Of a stretch of 45,131 bases of DNA, positions 33,555-40,073 are shown piece after piece. The stretch is from Chloroflexota bacterium (lineage in GTDB: Bacteria; Chloroflexota; UBA6077; SHYK01): NCBI GenBank assembly GCA_009377635.1, contig WHTR01000015.1, forward strand, positions 1 to 45,131, given 5' to 3'. A program made the translations under genes and the position numbers. Position 1 is the stretch's first letter; each line of letters starts with the position of its first letter. The notes beneath the pieces were generated by a model. It was not told the DNA's origin. It saw only the letters and a program-made list of their open reading frames with translations, and searched no databases.

Positions 33555-33734
33555 TTACCTGGACGAATCCCAGTCGTTCGGGTCTCGGGGCTGCTTGTTG
33601 TCGCCTGGGACGCGCGACCGCGCGATGAACCATGTGGCGAACGCGAAAAAGAAGAAGATCGCGCCCCAGAAAACCACGAAGAGCAGGGCGATCAGGATCA
33701 GCACGACCCAGATCGAGCCGCCAACACCTTCCAT
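33555..33734 (-). CDS. Small membrane protein (59 aa)
   Basis: One very hydrophobic helix (WVVLILIALLFVVFWGAIFFFFAFATWFI) follows the short start MEGVGGS, then a basic-acidic tail SRVPGDNKQPRDPNDWDSSR. ATG 33734 follows AAGGA at ten bases; the frame extends to 33815. The tail could act in the cytoplasm. Unknown function; convergent with the permease. Confidence 0.6.
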   Translation of the reverse strand: MEGVGGSIWVVLILIALLFVVFWGAIFFFFAFATWFIARSRVPGDNKQPRDPNDWDSSR

Positions 33735-33947
33735 TGCGCGTCCGTCCTTGAGCCCCCGTGACTGCGCTGTCAGCGAGGGTTCGATGGGCATGATCTTCTC
33801 AATTGAGCATATCATCTGGAGGTGCAGCGAGGCCGTGTGAGGAGCGCTGGAAGGCGGAGGGCACCGGTCGTCGGTTATGCTGCATGCCGAGGGGCGTTCG
33901 CGCGAACCAGCGGTGCGTCCGAACCTCAGGAGACGCTCGACTCTGCG
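33735..33947. other. Chromosomal flank left of the integrated element
   Basis: 213 bases without a supported gene. A CTCAATTGAG palindrome lies at 33798-33807 within the upstream region of the small membrane gene. Confidence 0.5.
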
Positions 33948-34001
33948 GGTGGGGAAGGCGGGACTCGAACCCGCACGCCTTTCAGCACGTGATCCTAAGT
34001 C
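33948..34001. repeat. attL: displaced 3' half of tRNA-Leu
   Basis: Identical over 54 bp to 38693-38746. On the minus strand it reads as the tRNA from the anticodon loop to the 3' end. The sequence after 34001 diverges at once, so no second full tRNA exists. Confidence 0.92.
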
Positions 34002-34040
34002 CTGTCTTACCTGTCTAGCACCGTCTACAGCCGTCTACCG
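34001..34040. repeat. Tandem ~10-bp repeats beside attL
   Basis: Four units in a row at 34001, 34011, 34021 and 34031, with shared core (C/T)GTCTA: CCTGTCTTAC, CTGTCTAGCA, CCGTCTACAG, CCGTCTACCG. Helical-turn spacing suggests arm-type integrase or excisionase sites. Confidence 0.6.
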
Positions 34041-34192
34041 CTGCACACTATCCTATCAAGACCGCGACATATGGATATCATTGGGGTGGGACTTGGCATG
34101 GCGGAAATAGATGGAGCCCTGGACACTATTTTCCGTCGTGAGGTGCAAGGCGTCAGTGCCGCGATCTGTACAGGGGAAGGAGATGAGCACTA

Positions 34193-34558
34193 ATGATGCG
34201 TGAAAATCGTGAAAAGACTGCCGCAGGCATTCTCGTCTTGATCGCAGTCGTTGTGCTCGCCGCAGGTGCAACAGTTGTGTTAGGCCAAGAGGATAGGCCA
34301 CCCCCGGCTCCAACGCCACCGTGGGTCAAGTCGGATGGTACTGTTGATATGGAAAAGTTGCCCAACTGTTTCGGTGTCGCTGGCCCGGACGGAGAGCCGG
34401 TCCGTCATGCCGATGGCACCAAAGTCTGCATCGATTCTCGCGAGGTATTCGGGCCACCCACCGGTGGACCCGGTCCACACAAGGACCGAAACGGGCCAGA
34501 CGGTCCCGGTTTTGGTCGCCGTTACGATCCAGTATCAGGACAGTGGTACAAGCCATAA
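34193..34558 (+). CDS. Small secreted or anchored protein in the element
   Basis: 121 aa. Basic N-terminus, one hydrophobic helix (GILVLIAVVVLAAGATVVLG, residues ~12-31), a Pro-rich stretch (RPPPAPTPPW), then a short domain with two Cys (LPNCFGVAGPDGEPVRHADG, KVCIDSREVFG) that may form a disulfide outside. The tail is Gly/Pro-rich (GPPTGGPGPHKDRNGPDGPG) and ends YDPVSGQWYKP. GGAAGGAG lies ten bases before ATG 34193. Lower GC than the neighbours. A terminator follows at 34601. No family recognised. Confidence 0.65.
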   Translation: MMRENREKTAAGILVLIAVVVLAAGATVVLGQEDRPPPAPTPPWVKSDGTVDMEKLPNCFGVAGPDGEPVRHADGTKVCIDSREVFGPPTGGPGPHKDRNGPDGPGFGRRYDPVSGQWYKP

Positions 34559-34600
34559 CCCGGCAAGCCCAGAACGGTAATCCACAGCATAGTTCAGTCA

Positions 34601-34640
34601 GCCTGCCCGTCTCCGTCCAGCGCGGGGGCGGGCAGGTTTG
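34601..34640 (+). terminator. Rho-independent terminator
   Basis: Stem CCTGCCCG (34602-34609) and CGGGCAGG (34629-34636) with a 19-base loop, followed by TTTGTCT. It ends the secreted-protein gene. Confidence 0.6.
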
Positions 34641-34785
34641 TCTACGCGGAGCTACGGCAAAACGTCGTCCCGCCAGTCCGGCCACGTCGGGCCGGGACAC
34701 GACGTCGCGTACGGCGGCTCCCGGTGCCCAGGCCCGTCCATGCGCCTGCCGAGCTGGCCCTTTTCCGGGTGAGGTGCGATCCCAG

Positions 34786-35034
34786 CTATTCGGCATCCTC
34801 CGACGCAAGAATCCCCCGCAGGCCGTCCGCCTCAGCCTTCTCGAGCGCTCGGGCAAGCCACCCATCGAGCTCCTCGATGTCCGTGGGCACGGTCCGGCCG
34901 AGGCAGTAGCCGAAGATGGCGGCGTAGCGCATGGCGACGGTCTCCCGGTGGTCGAAGGTGTCGGAGAGCCGTACGCGGGCATGTGCGTCAAGATCGAGCT
35001 CGCCGAGCATCGCGCGTACCTGTTGGTGGAGCAC
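34786..35034 (-). CDS. Small hypothetical protein in the element
   Basis: 82 aa from GTG 35034. Sequence HQQVRAMLGELDLDAHARVRLSDTF, AMRYAAIFGYCLGRTVPTDIEELDGWLARALEKAEADG looks like a real helical protein. The frame stays open upstream with protein-like sequence (WRAETDAYDDV) to a stop near 35120 but has no start codon there, so the gene may be trimmed at the 5' end. No clear ribosome site at the GTG. It runs opposite to the surrounding genes. Confidence 0.45.
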   Translation of the reverse strand: MLHQQVRAMLGELDLDAHARVRLSDTFDHRETVAMRYAAIFGYCLGRTVPTDIEELDGWLARALEKAEADGLRGILASEDAE

Positions 35035-35489
35035 GTCATCGTAGGCATCGGTCTCTGCGCGCCACGCCTGACGGTTGTGGCCGGTATCCTCCCTATACCC
35101 AAAAACTGTATGAATCTCCCCGACCTACGTTCCTTCTCGTAGGCGACAGCCAGGAGGCAGATGCGTTCTATAAGACGATGTCGTCCGTCGCAGCGAGCGG
35201 CACGATCGCGCGTGTTTCGATTTACGACACGGTCTTGCATGTCGAACCGATCGAGCCGGTACTGCGTAGAGTGAGGCAGATGGCGAAAGACTGTCCCTTT
35301 ATTCCAGCAGATGGCCCATCCTGAGCGGACCAGAAGTGTACCATCACATGGTCAACCATGAGACGGGCCATGTGCTCGGGCTGGCCGATCCGGGCGCCGG
35401 CGAACCGATTGCTTTCCATCTCGCAGCGTCCCCACCCACAGGCCTCGCACCGTTGATCAATCGGTGTGCTACGATGCGGATGCTGCGCC
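35035..35489. other. Degraded region with metalloprotease-like fragment
   Basis: No intact gene. On the plus strand the frame after a TAG at 35267 reads PEVYHHMVNHETGHVLGLADPG: HETGHVLGLAD matches the HExxHxxGxxD zinc motif of metzincins such as snapalysin. The frame then continues without family sequence. AGGAGG at 35152 sits before an ATG at 35161 but that frame is not protein-like. Confidence 0.5.
35467..35475 (+). promoter_or_regulatory. Extended -10 promoter for the small-gene operon
   Basis: TGC-TACGAT, 15 bases before ATG 35490. No clear -35 box, which extended -10 promoters do not need. The same TGC-TACGAT occurs before the uracil-DNA glycosylase gene. Confidence 0.4.
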
Positions 35490-35618
35490 ATGACGTGCGA
35501 GATTCTCACCGCCGACTATGCCAGCCGAACGGTCGAGTTGCAGTATCGGAAGGCAGCCCTGCGGCGACACATCGTCTCCAGCGTTCCCGAGGCGGAGCGA
35601 TGCAACCTGAACACGTAG
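35490..35618 (+). CDS. Operon gene 1, 42-aa hypothetical
   Basis: Small frame seen by eye: MTCEILTADYASRTVELQYR then KAALRRHIVSSVPEAERCNL. Mainly helical, with two Cys. It overlaps the next gene by 19 bases. The ribosome site is weak. Its place at the head of a tight operon is the main support. Confidence 0.5.
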   Translation: MTCEILTADYASRTVELQYRKAALRRHIVSSVPEAERCNLNT

Positions 35619-35845
35619 AGAAGCTCATCGAAGAGCACGACGCCTGGATTGCGGAGATCCTGCGCGCGAATCAGGATCTTGACGACCGCATTGCCTCGCC
35701 GTCGGAAGTGGATATGCCGGACGCACAGCCTGCTCGAACGTTCAATCTGTCGGAATCAGCGTCTATCCGCCTGACCGAACGAGAGGCGTTCGAGCGCCGG
35801 GGCATCTTGAGCCTGCACCACGTGGCGCACGCAGTGCGTCCGTAG
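35600..35845 (+). CDS. Operon gene 2, 81-aa hypothetical
   Basis: Starts MQPEHVEKLIEEHDAWIAEI and continues LRANQDLDDRIASPSEVDMP: an amphipathic helical N-terminus, then a polar middle and REAFERRGILSLHHVAHAV at the end. GAGG lies eight bases before ATG 35600. The long frame to 35336 is not used because the ATG and ribosome site are internal to gene 1. The N-terminal helix could pair with another protein; no family known. Confidence 0.6.
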   Translation: MQPEHVEKLIEEHDAWIAEILRANQDLDDRIASPSEVDMPDAQPARTFNLSESASIRLTEREAFERRGILSLHHVAHAVRP

Positions 35846-35849
35846 GGCA

Positions 35850-36182
35850 GTGCTCCTCTATCGCATCGTGGTCACGAACCCCCCGACGGCGGACGACTTC
35901 ACCGCCAGCGAGGTACGCGGGGTTCCTGCACCCGGCGACCCAGAGCTGCAGCGCTTGCACAGCGGTGTCTCCACCTACGCCACCGAGCAGCAGGCACGAC
36001 GCAAAGCCTTGGACTACCCATGGCTCGGAGCGTACATCGCCACCATCGACATTCCTGAGACCGGTCGCATCCGGTGGGAACGGACCTTCCCGGGGAGCCG
36101 AGGCCATAACACTGTCTGGGGTGACCCCCGTGATCTCCTCGGCCTCGTGGTAGCCGTGACCGGCGTCGGGGATGTAGGATAG
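35850..36182 (+). CDS. Operon gene 3, 110-aa hypothetical
   Basis: GTG start four bases after gene 2, AGGGC just before. LLYRIVVTNPPTADDFTASEVRG, then LHSGVSTYATEQQARRKALDYPWLGAYIATIDIPETGRIRWER, then NTVWGDPRDLLGLVVAV. The same pattern (YRIVxTNPPTxxDF, SVYxTxxQARRxA, LGxYIAxLxIP, WGDP) is one I associate with an uncharacterised protein family in Chloroflexota and Actinobacteria, recalled rather than searched. No catalytic residues are evident. Confidence 0.65.
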   Translation: MLLYRIVVTNPPTADDFTASEVRGVPAPGDPELQRLHSGVSTYATEQQARRKALDYPWLGAYIATIDIPETGRIRWERTFPGSRGHNTVWGDPRDLLGLVVAVTGVGDVG

Positions 36183-36200
36183 ACATGGAGGCACAGATCA

Positions 36201-36422
36201 ATGGCCGGCTACGAACTCTGGCAGTCTGAGACGCGGAATCTGATGGGCTCCTTCGAGACCGAAGAGGAAGCCGTGAGCCTTCTTCGACGGATGCTCCGGG
36301 CACATGGTCCCACTTATGTGCAGCATATTGTCCTGGGATACGAGGACGACGACGGTCATTCCAAGACGCTCGCACGCGGCAAGGAGCTGGTGGATCTGGT
36401 CTCTCGCGTGGCATCTACCTAG
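36201..36422 (+). CDS. Operon gene 4, 73-aa hypothetical
   Basis: YELWQSETRNLMGSFETEEEAVSLLRRMLRAHGP and HIVLGYEDDDGHSKTLARGKELVDLV. This is a small alpha/beta protein of a type common next to toxin or defence genes in actinobacteria and Chloroflexota (YELWdtxSxNLxGxFxTExEA). GGAG lies nine bases before ATG 36201. The gap to gene 3 is 18 bases. Confidence 0.65.
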   Translation: MAGYELWQSETRNLMGSFETEEEAVSLLRRMLRAHGPTYVQHIVLGYEDDDGHSKTLARGKELVDLVSRVAST

Positions 36423-36487
36423 CAGGGCCCTACGGGTGCGACCACCCGAATACACGAGATCACCACGCTCCCTCCAGCCAGGTCCCC

Positions 36488-37261
36488 TCACCATCCCACA
36501 CTCCCGATCCGATCGCGCAGATCCGGCGGCAGCACCTCCACGGTGACCAGATCGTCCAGCCGATGCCGACGGATGGCCGCATTCAGCCGCTGGCAGATCG
36601 CCTCTGACCCCGCGAACCACTGCACCTGATCGTACGTCAGGGCACCCGCGTACCAGCGGAGCACCGCGTCGTAGGATCGCCGTCGCTTCGACGACAGCTC
36701 CACTTCGATGGCCACCCGGCGCCCGCCCTCGTCGACGAGCAGTCCATCCGGCACATGCGGGACCCCGTCGAGGAGGCGGCCGTCGCGCCGGCCTCGGGCT
36801 GCAGCCATCCCGTCCCGCCGGAGCTCCCGCTCGGTCACCCACCGGCCGTCCCGGTGACGCGCGAGCATCCACGCGGCCACATCCACGACTGCGAGCTGGT
36901 GGCGGAGTAGGCCCGGGCTCAGCCGCCCGGTGGGAAAGCCGGCCGCCTCTGGGCCGGCGCGGACGATTGCGGCGAGGCGCTCGCGTTGCGTCGGGGTGAG
37001 CTTGGCCGGGCGCCCCCCGCACCAGCGTACCCGCAAGCCGTCCACCCCCTGGGTGAGGAACTGGTGCAGCCAGCCGTACACCGTCGAGGGACGGACGCCG
37101 ATGCCCACGGCAATGGTGGCCACCGGCTCCCCGCGGCCGACTGCGAGCAAGGCGGTCACGCGCTTCACCATGGGCAGATCGCCGGCGCGAAAAGCGCGGC
37201 GCAGCACCTCCTCCAACTGCTTGTGGGTCTCCCTGCTCATCCGTATCCTGACCTCGGTCAT
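36488..37261 (-). CDS. IS630-type helix-turn-helix fused to a replication-relaxation/PD-(D/E)XK-like domain
   Basis: 257 aa. Residues ~33-110 read as the DNA-binding part of IS630-like transposases (KRVTALLAVGRGEPVATIAVGIGVRPSTVYGWLHQFLTQGVDGLRV, RPAKLTPTQRERL). The usual DDE catalytic part is absent. From ~122 the sequence changes to LRHQLAVVDVAAWMLARHRDGRWVTERELRRDG, then VPHVPDGLLVDEGGRRVAIEVELSSK, RRRSYDAVLRWYAGALTYDQVQWFAG. This is the layout of replication-relaxation proteins, with a PD-(D/E)XK-like PDG..E-V-E-L-S-S-K core. AGGAG is seven bases before ATG 37261. Likely a DNA-binding nuclease or replication initiation factor of the element. Confidence 0.7.
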   Translation of the reverse strand: MTEVRIRMSRETHKQLEEVLRRAFRAGDLPMVKRVTALLAVGRGEPVATIAVGIGVRPSTVYGWLHQFLTQGVDGLRVRWCGGRPAKLTPTQRERLAAIVRAGPEAAGFPTGRLSPGLLRHQLAVVDVAAWMLARHRDGRWVTERELRRDGMAAARGRRDGRLLDGVPHVPDGLLVDEGGRRVAIEVELSSKRRRSYDAVLRWYAGALTYDQVQWFAGSEAICQRLNAAIRRHRLDDLVTVEVLPPDLRDRIGSVGW

Positions 37262-37336
37262 AGTTGGCTCCTGGGCTCGGGATGTGACACCCAGGCACCA
37301 GTGTTCCAGCGGTGGCCTCTTCTACGCTACCCTTCC

Positions 37337-37346
37337 AAAACGTTTT
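37337..37346. promoter_or_regulatory. Palindrome between the HTH and integrase genes
   Basis: AAAACGTTTT, a perfect 10-bp palindrome in the divergent promoter region; may be an operator. Confidence 0.25.
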
Positions 37347-37408
37347 CTGCAGGTCTGTAGATCATTGGTACGAGTCCATAAAGCATCATGCGAGGGAGGA
37401 CAATTCCG

Positions 37409-38569
37409 ATGACTGAGCACGGCAATCGCAGAAATCACCGCCGTGGACATGGCGAGGGCTCGATCACCCAGCGCAGCGATGGCAGATGGGAAGGCAGGCT
37501 CGATTGCGGCTGGCAGAACGGCCGGCGGCGCTATCGCAGTGTCTATGGGCGGACTCGCAGAGAAACGGCCGAGAAGCTGAATGCCGCGTTGCGCGAGCAC
37601 CAGGATGGACTACCATCGCCCAGTGGCAGGATGACAGTTGGGCAGTTCCTCACCGACTGGCTGGAGAACGTGGCACGGCACGCCGTGCGGCCGTCGACGT
37701 TCAGCAGCTACGAGACGATGATCCGCCGGCACATCGCCCCGGTGCTCGGCCGGAAGGTGCTGAAGTCTCTGCGGCCTGAGGATGTGCAGAGCATGCTGGC
37801 GGCGATGCGGACGAGTGGCCTGTCCGCGCGTACGTGCCAATACGTCCGTGCTGTCCTGCGCCGGGCACTCGGGCATGCGCTCCGTCTCGGCCACGTGGCA
37901 CGGAACGTCGCGGCGCTCGTCGAGGGGCCACGGGTCGAACGGGAAGAGATTCACCCGTTCACCCCCGAGGAAGTCCGGCAACTGCTTGACGGACTACTCG
38001 ATGATCGCCTGTCGGCCCTGTACGTCCTGGCCGTGTCGCTCGGTCTCCGGAAGGGTGAGCTCCTCGCCTTGAAATGGGCCGACTTGGACTTCGAACGCGG
38101 TACCCTATCTGTACAGCGGATCGTGCAGCGGATCCGGGGCGAGCTTGTGGTGGCCGACGTGAAGACCCAGCGATCCCGCCGTACCGTGTCGTTGCCGTCA
38201 TTCGTTATGGACGCCCTGCGTGTGCATCGGGGCCGACAGATCCTCGAACGCGAGTTGGCCGGTCGCCTGTGGCAGGGGAGCGACTGGGTGTTCACGACGG
38301 AGCTCGGCGGGATGGTTGGGACAAGCACTGTCAATCACCACTTCGGGGACACCCTGCGCCGGCTCGGCATGCGCCACCAGCGCTTTCATGATTTGAGGCA
38401 CTGCTGTGCGTCCCTGCTGCTGTCTGAGGGCCTGTCGCTACGGGACGTGATGGAGCTCCGGGGCCATTCGGCAATCGCGGTCACGGCCGATGTGTACGGT
38501 CACTTGACGGCGGAGCGGCGGCAGGAAGCGGCGCGGCGGATGGATGCGCTCCTTGGCACTTCCGGATGA
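37409..38569 (+). CDS. int: Tyrosine recombinase/integrase
   Basis: 386 aa. N-terminal arm-binding domain (GEGSITQRSDGRWEGRLDCG), SAM-like core-binding domain (TVGQFLTDWLENVARHAVRPSTFSSYETMI), catalytic domain from ~180. Active residues: Arg of SLGLRKGELLALKWADLD, HDLRHCCAS (His-x-x-Arg), LRGHSAIAVTADVYGHL (His/Tyr). It cuts and joins at the tRNA-Leu anticodon loop. The frame starts at 37388, but ATG 37409 has GGGAGG nine bases upstream. A terminator follows at 38628. Confidence 0.95.
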   Translation: MTEHGNRRNHRRGHGEGSITQRSDGRWEGRLDCGWQNGRRRYRSVYGRTRRETAEKLNAALREHQDGLPSPSGRMTVGQFLTDWLENVARHAVRPSTFSSYETMIRRHIAPVLGRKVLKSLRPEDVQSMLAAMRTSGLSARTCQYVRAVLRRALGHALRLGHVARNVAALVEGPRVEREEIHPFTPEEVRQLLDGLLDDRLSALYVLAVSLGLRKGELLALKWADLDFERGTLSVQRIVQRIRGELVVADVKTQRSRRTVSLPSFVMDALRVHRGRQILERELAGRLWQGSDWVFTTELGGMVGTSTVNHHFGDTLRRLGMRHQRFHDLRHCCASLLLSEGLSLRDVMELRGHSAIAVTADVYGHLTAERRQEAARRMDALLGTSG

Positions 38570-38584
38570 ATGCGAAGCATCTCT

Positions 38585-38608
38585 GTTTGTACGTCAGTTT
38601 GTCCGTCA
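38585..38608. repeat. Tandem 12-bp repeat near attR
   Basis: GTTTGTACGTCA (38585-38596) and GTTTGTCCGTCA (38597-38608), one mismatch. Candidate arm site for the integrase, opposite to the repeats at 34001-34040. Confidence 0.5.
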
Positions 38609-38627
38609 AGGATGAGATAGGGATAAG

Positions 38628-38664
38628 AAAGACTGGTGCCGATTGCCGTCGGTACCAGTCTTTT
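38628..38664 (+). terminator. Rho-independent terminator of the integrase gene
   Basis: Stem AAAGACTGGTGCCGA against TCGGTACCAGTCTTT with one wobble and a six-base loop, then TTTT. Confidence 0.85.
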
Positions 38665-38692
38665 ACTGGTCATTCGTGCGTATCTGCTCGTC

Positions 38693-38746
38693 GGTGGGGA
38701 AGGCGGGACTCGAACCCGCACGCCTTTCAGCACGTGATCCTAAGTC
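38693..38746. repeat. attR: 3' half of tRNA-Leu in the intact gene
   Basis: Second copy of the 54-bp repeat at 33948-34001, here within the intact tRNA-Leu. Confidence 0.92.
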
Positions 38747-38776
38747 ACGCTCGTCTGCCAGTTCCGACACTCCCCC
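38695..38776 (-). tRNA. tRNA-Leu (anticodon TAG), integration site
   Basis: 82 nt on the minus strand. Acceptor GGGGGAG with CTTCCCC (one G-U pair), discriminator A at 38695, anticodon stem CGTGA/TCACG with loop CTTAGGA, anticodon TAG at 38740-38742, long variable arm typical of class II. T arm GCGGG-TTCGAGT-CCCGC. CCA not encoded. Its 3' half comes from the mobile element. Confidence 0.95.
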
Positions 38777-38785
38777 GGGCTCTTG

Positions 38786-38815
38786 ACGATACCATCCGAT
38801 CATCTGGCGCGTCAA
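38786..38815 (-). promoter_or_regulatory. Promoter of tRNA-Leu
   Basis: Minus strand: TTGACG (38810-38815), 18-base spacer, TATCGT (38786-38791), ten bases before the tRNA 5' end. Confidence 0.55.
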
Positions 38816-38834
38816 CGATCCGTTCGGCACGAGC

Positions 38835-40073
38835 ATGAGCACGCCCATTCGCTTCGACATTGCAGCGCACGACCGGCGGAGCCGGGCCCGCGCCGGCGTC
38901 CTCACGACACCGCACGGTGTCGTCCACACCCCGGCGCTGTGCCCGGTCGCGACCCAGGCTACCGTCAAGAGCCTCGCGCCCGACGAGCTTCGCGATCTGG
39001 GGGCTGAGCTGGTCTTGGTCAACGCCTATCATCTGAACCTCCGGCCCGGTGCCGATCTCGTCGCGAAGCTCGGAGGTCTCCATTCCTTCATGGCCTGGGA
39101 TGGCCCCCTCATGACCGATAGCGGCGGCTGGCAGGTGTTCAGCCTCGGCTTCGCGCTCGAGCACGGCGTGGGCAAGATCGCTGGGCTGTTTCCCGATGAG
39201 GGCGACACCCGGGTGCGCGCCCGAGGCCAGCGGCCCCGCTTGACACGCGTCGACGCGGACGGGGTCACGTTTACGTCCCACATCGATGGGTCACGCCACC
39301 GCTTCTCGCCCGAGATCTCGATCGGCGTCCAGGAGCGCCTGGGCGCCGACCTCATCCTTGCATTTGACGAGTGCACCTCTCCTCTGCACGACGAGGGTTA
39401 CACGGCCGAAGCCCTCACGCGTACGCACCGTTGGGCGCAGAGGTGCCTCGACGCGCGGACGCGGTCCGACCAGGCACTGCTCGGCATCGTCCAGGGAGGC
39501 GCATTCGAGGAGCTCCGGAGGGAGAGCGCGGCATTCATCGGCGGGTTGCCGTTCGATGGATTCGCGGTCGGTGGATCCCTCGGACGGTCGAAGGAGGACA
39601 TGCGCCGCGTGCTGGACTGGACGGTGCCGTTGTTTGCCGAAGACCGGCCGCGGCATCTGCTGGGCATCGGAGAGCCCGAAGATATCTTCGACGCCGTTGA
39701 ACGCGGCATCGACACCTTCGATTGTGTCAGTCCGACGCGCCTCGCGCGCCACGGCATGCTCTACACGCCCGATGGGCGGATCGCGATCCGCAATGCGCAG
39801 TTTCAGCAAGATTTCCGTCCCGTCGACTCGGACTGCCTGTGCTACACGTGCCGACACTTCAGTCGCGCGTACCTGCGCCACTTGTTCGTCGCCGAGGAGC
39901 TGCTCGGGTATCGGCTCGCGACGATCCACAACCTTGCCTTCATGCTCGGGCTCCTGGAGCGAATTCGGGACAGCATCCGCCAAGGGGAGCTCGCCGAGAT
40001 GCGGCGCGGGTTCGCGGCGCGCTGGGGACGAGCGGAGGTTACGATCGGTGGTCAAACACGCGACGCGCCTTGA
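38835..40073 (+). CDS. tgt: tRNA-guanine transglycosylase (queuosine pathway)
   Basis: 412 aa. It exchanges guanine-34 for preQ1 in GUN-anticodon tRNAs. Visible: TDSGGWQVFSLG (substrate Asp; usual Phe is Trp), FDECTSPLHDEGYT, GIVQGG, GGSLGRSKEDM, nucleophile Asp in FDCVSPTRLARHGMLYTPDG, zinc site CLCYTCRHFSRAYLRHLF. The segment GLFPDEGDTRVRARGQRPRLTRV is an insertion of ~14 residues before the SHIDGS block. ATG 38835 has only a weak ribosome site (CACGAGC). It overlaps the 3' end of the convergent ligase by 35 bases. Confidence 0.93.
   Translation: MSTPIRFDIAAHDRRSRARAGVLTTPHGVVHTPALCPVATQATVKSLAPDELRDLGAELVLVNAYHLNLRPGADLVAKLGGLHSFMAWDGPLMTDSGGWQVFSLGFALEHGVGKIAGLFPDEGDTRVRARGQRPRLTRVDADGVTFTSHIDGSRHRFSPEISIGVQERLGADLILAFDECTSPLHDEGYTAEALTRTHRWAQRCLDARTRSDQALLGIVQGGAFEELRRESAAFIGGLPFDGFAVGGSLGRSKEDMRRVLDWTVPLFAEDRPRHLLGIGEPEDIFDAVERGIDTFDCVSPTRLARHGMLYTPDGRIAIRNAQFQQDFRPVDSDCLCYTCRHFSRAYLRHLFVAEELLGYRLATIHNLAFMLGLLERIRDSIRQGELAEMRRGFAARWGRAEVTIGGQTRDAP

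Larger units (their letters stand above)
33948..38746. mobile_element. Integrated mobile element at tRNA-Leu, about 4.75 kb
   Basis: A 54-bp perfect direct repeat (33948-34001 and 38693-38746) encloses the segment. The repeat runs from two bases past the 3' end of tRNA-Leu(TAG), through the T arm and variable arm, and into the anticodon loop. The intact tRNA is at the right end; the left copy is the displaced original 3' half. A tyrosine integrase (37409-38569) ends 124 bases from attR. Cargo: secreted protein, small operon, HTH/nuclease-like fusion. Integration in the anticodon loop of a tRNA is the normal pattern for such integrases. Confidence 0.9.

Noticed and set aside
35161-35275. ATG with AGGAGG just upstream
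   Set aside because: Spacing only three bases and the product is Arg/Ser-rich without structure.
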